Origin: an uncultured Lysobacteraceae bacterium
GTDB taxonomy: Bacteria; Pseudomonadota; Gammaproteobacteria; Xanthomonadales; Xanthomonadaceae
Length of the DNA: 5,870 nt
Direction: 5' to 3'
Assembly (NCBI GenBank): GCA_946886995.1
Contig: CAMPJU010000093.1
Coordinates: forward strand, 1-5,870
Shown here piece by piece: positions 5,868 through 5,870 of the stretch; the first letter of the stretch is position 1, and each line of letters starts with the position of its first letter. The notes beneath the pieces are model-generated. The model saw nothing but the letters and a program-made list of their open reading frames with translations. It did no database searches and was not told the origin of the DNA. The position numbers and the translations under genes were made by a program.

Positions 5868-5870
5868 CGC

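Overview
This very GC-rich window, with no transfer-like base composition shift that I can see by eye, reads as ordinary chromosome from a gammaproteobacterium. The most likely group is Xanthomonadaceae (Lysobacter, Luteimonas or a relative). The basis is an RdgC and an Fe-S type TtcA with proteobacterial signatures, strong G/C preference at third codon positions, and start regions in which a -10 hexamer lies only 6 nt before the start codon. The genus is an inference; no rRNA or other marker is present.

Layout from left to right: positions 1-110 are non-coding and hairpin-rich. Three genes then run on the minus strand, listed here in transcription order from the right: ttcA (2786 to 1899, tRNA 2-thiocytidine synthesis), rdgC (1849 to 944, nucleoid/recombination-associated DNA-binding protein) and a YgjP-type zinc metallopeptidase (884 to 111). 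The gaps of 49 and 59 nt would allow co-transcription from a promoter before ttcA, and the last gene also has its own -10-like element right at its start codon. A 95-nt divergent promoter region (2787-2881) separates ttcA from a small plus-strand gene of the YdcH/DUF465 family (2882-3100).

The right half is one large minus-strand gene (5867 to 3105, 920 aa), convergent with the YdcH gene. The two stop codons are 4 nt apart and form the arms of a 10-bp palindrome. Its product joins an OmpR/PhoB-type winged-helix DNA-binding domain, a Hanks-type Ser/Thr protein kinase domain with its catalytic residues intact, a single membrane helix and a long TPR-like C-terminal domain predicted to lie outside the cytoplasm. 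It looks like a one-protein sensor, kinase and DNA-binding regulator, and is the most interesting object here. Its promoter and any divergent target gene lie beyond the right edge.

The left three genes and the YdcH gene are housekeeping types with no evident functional link to the kinase-regulator. I see no tRNA, rRNA, CRISPR array, insertion sequence or phage gene.
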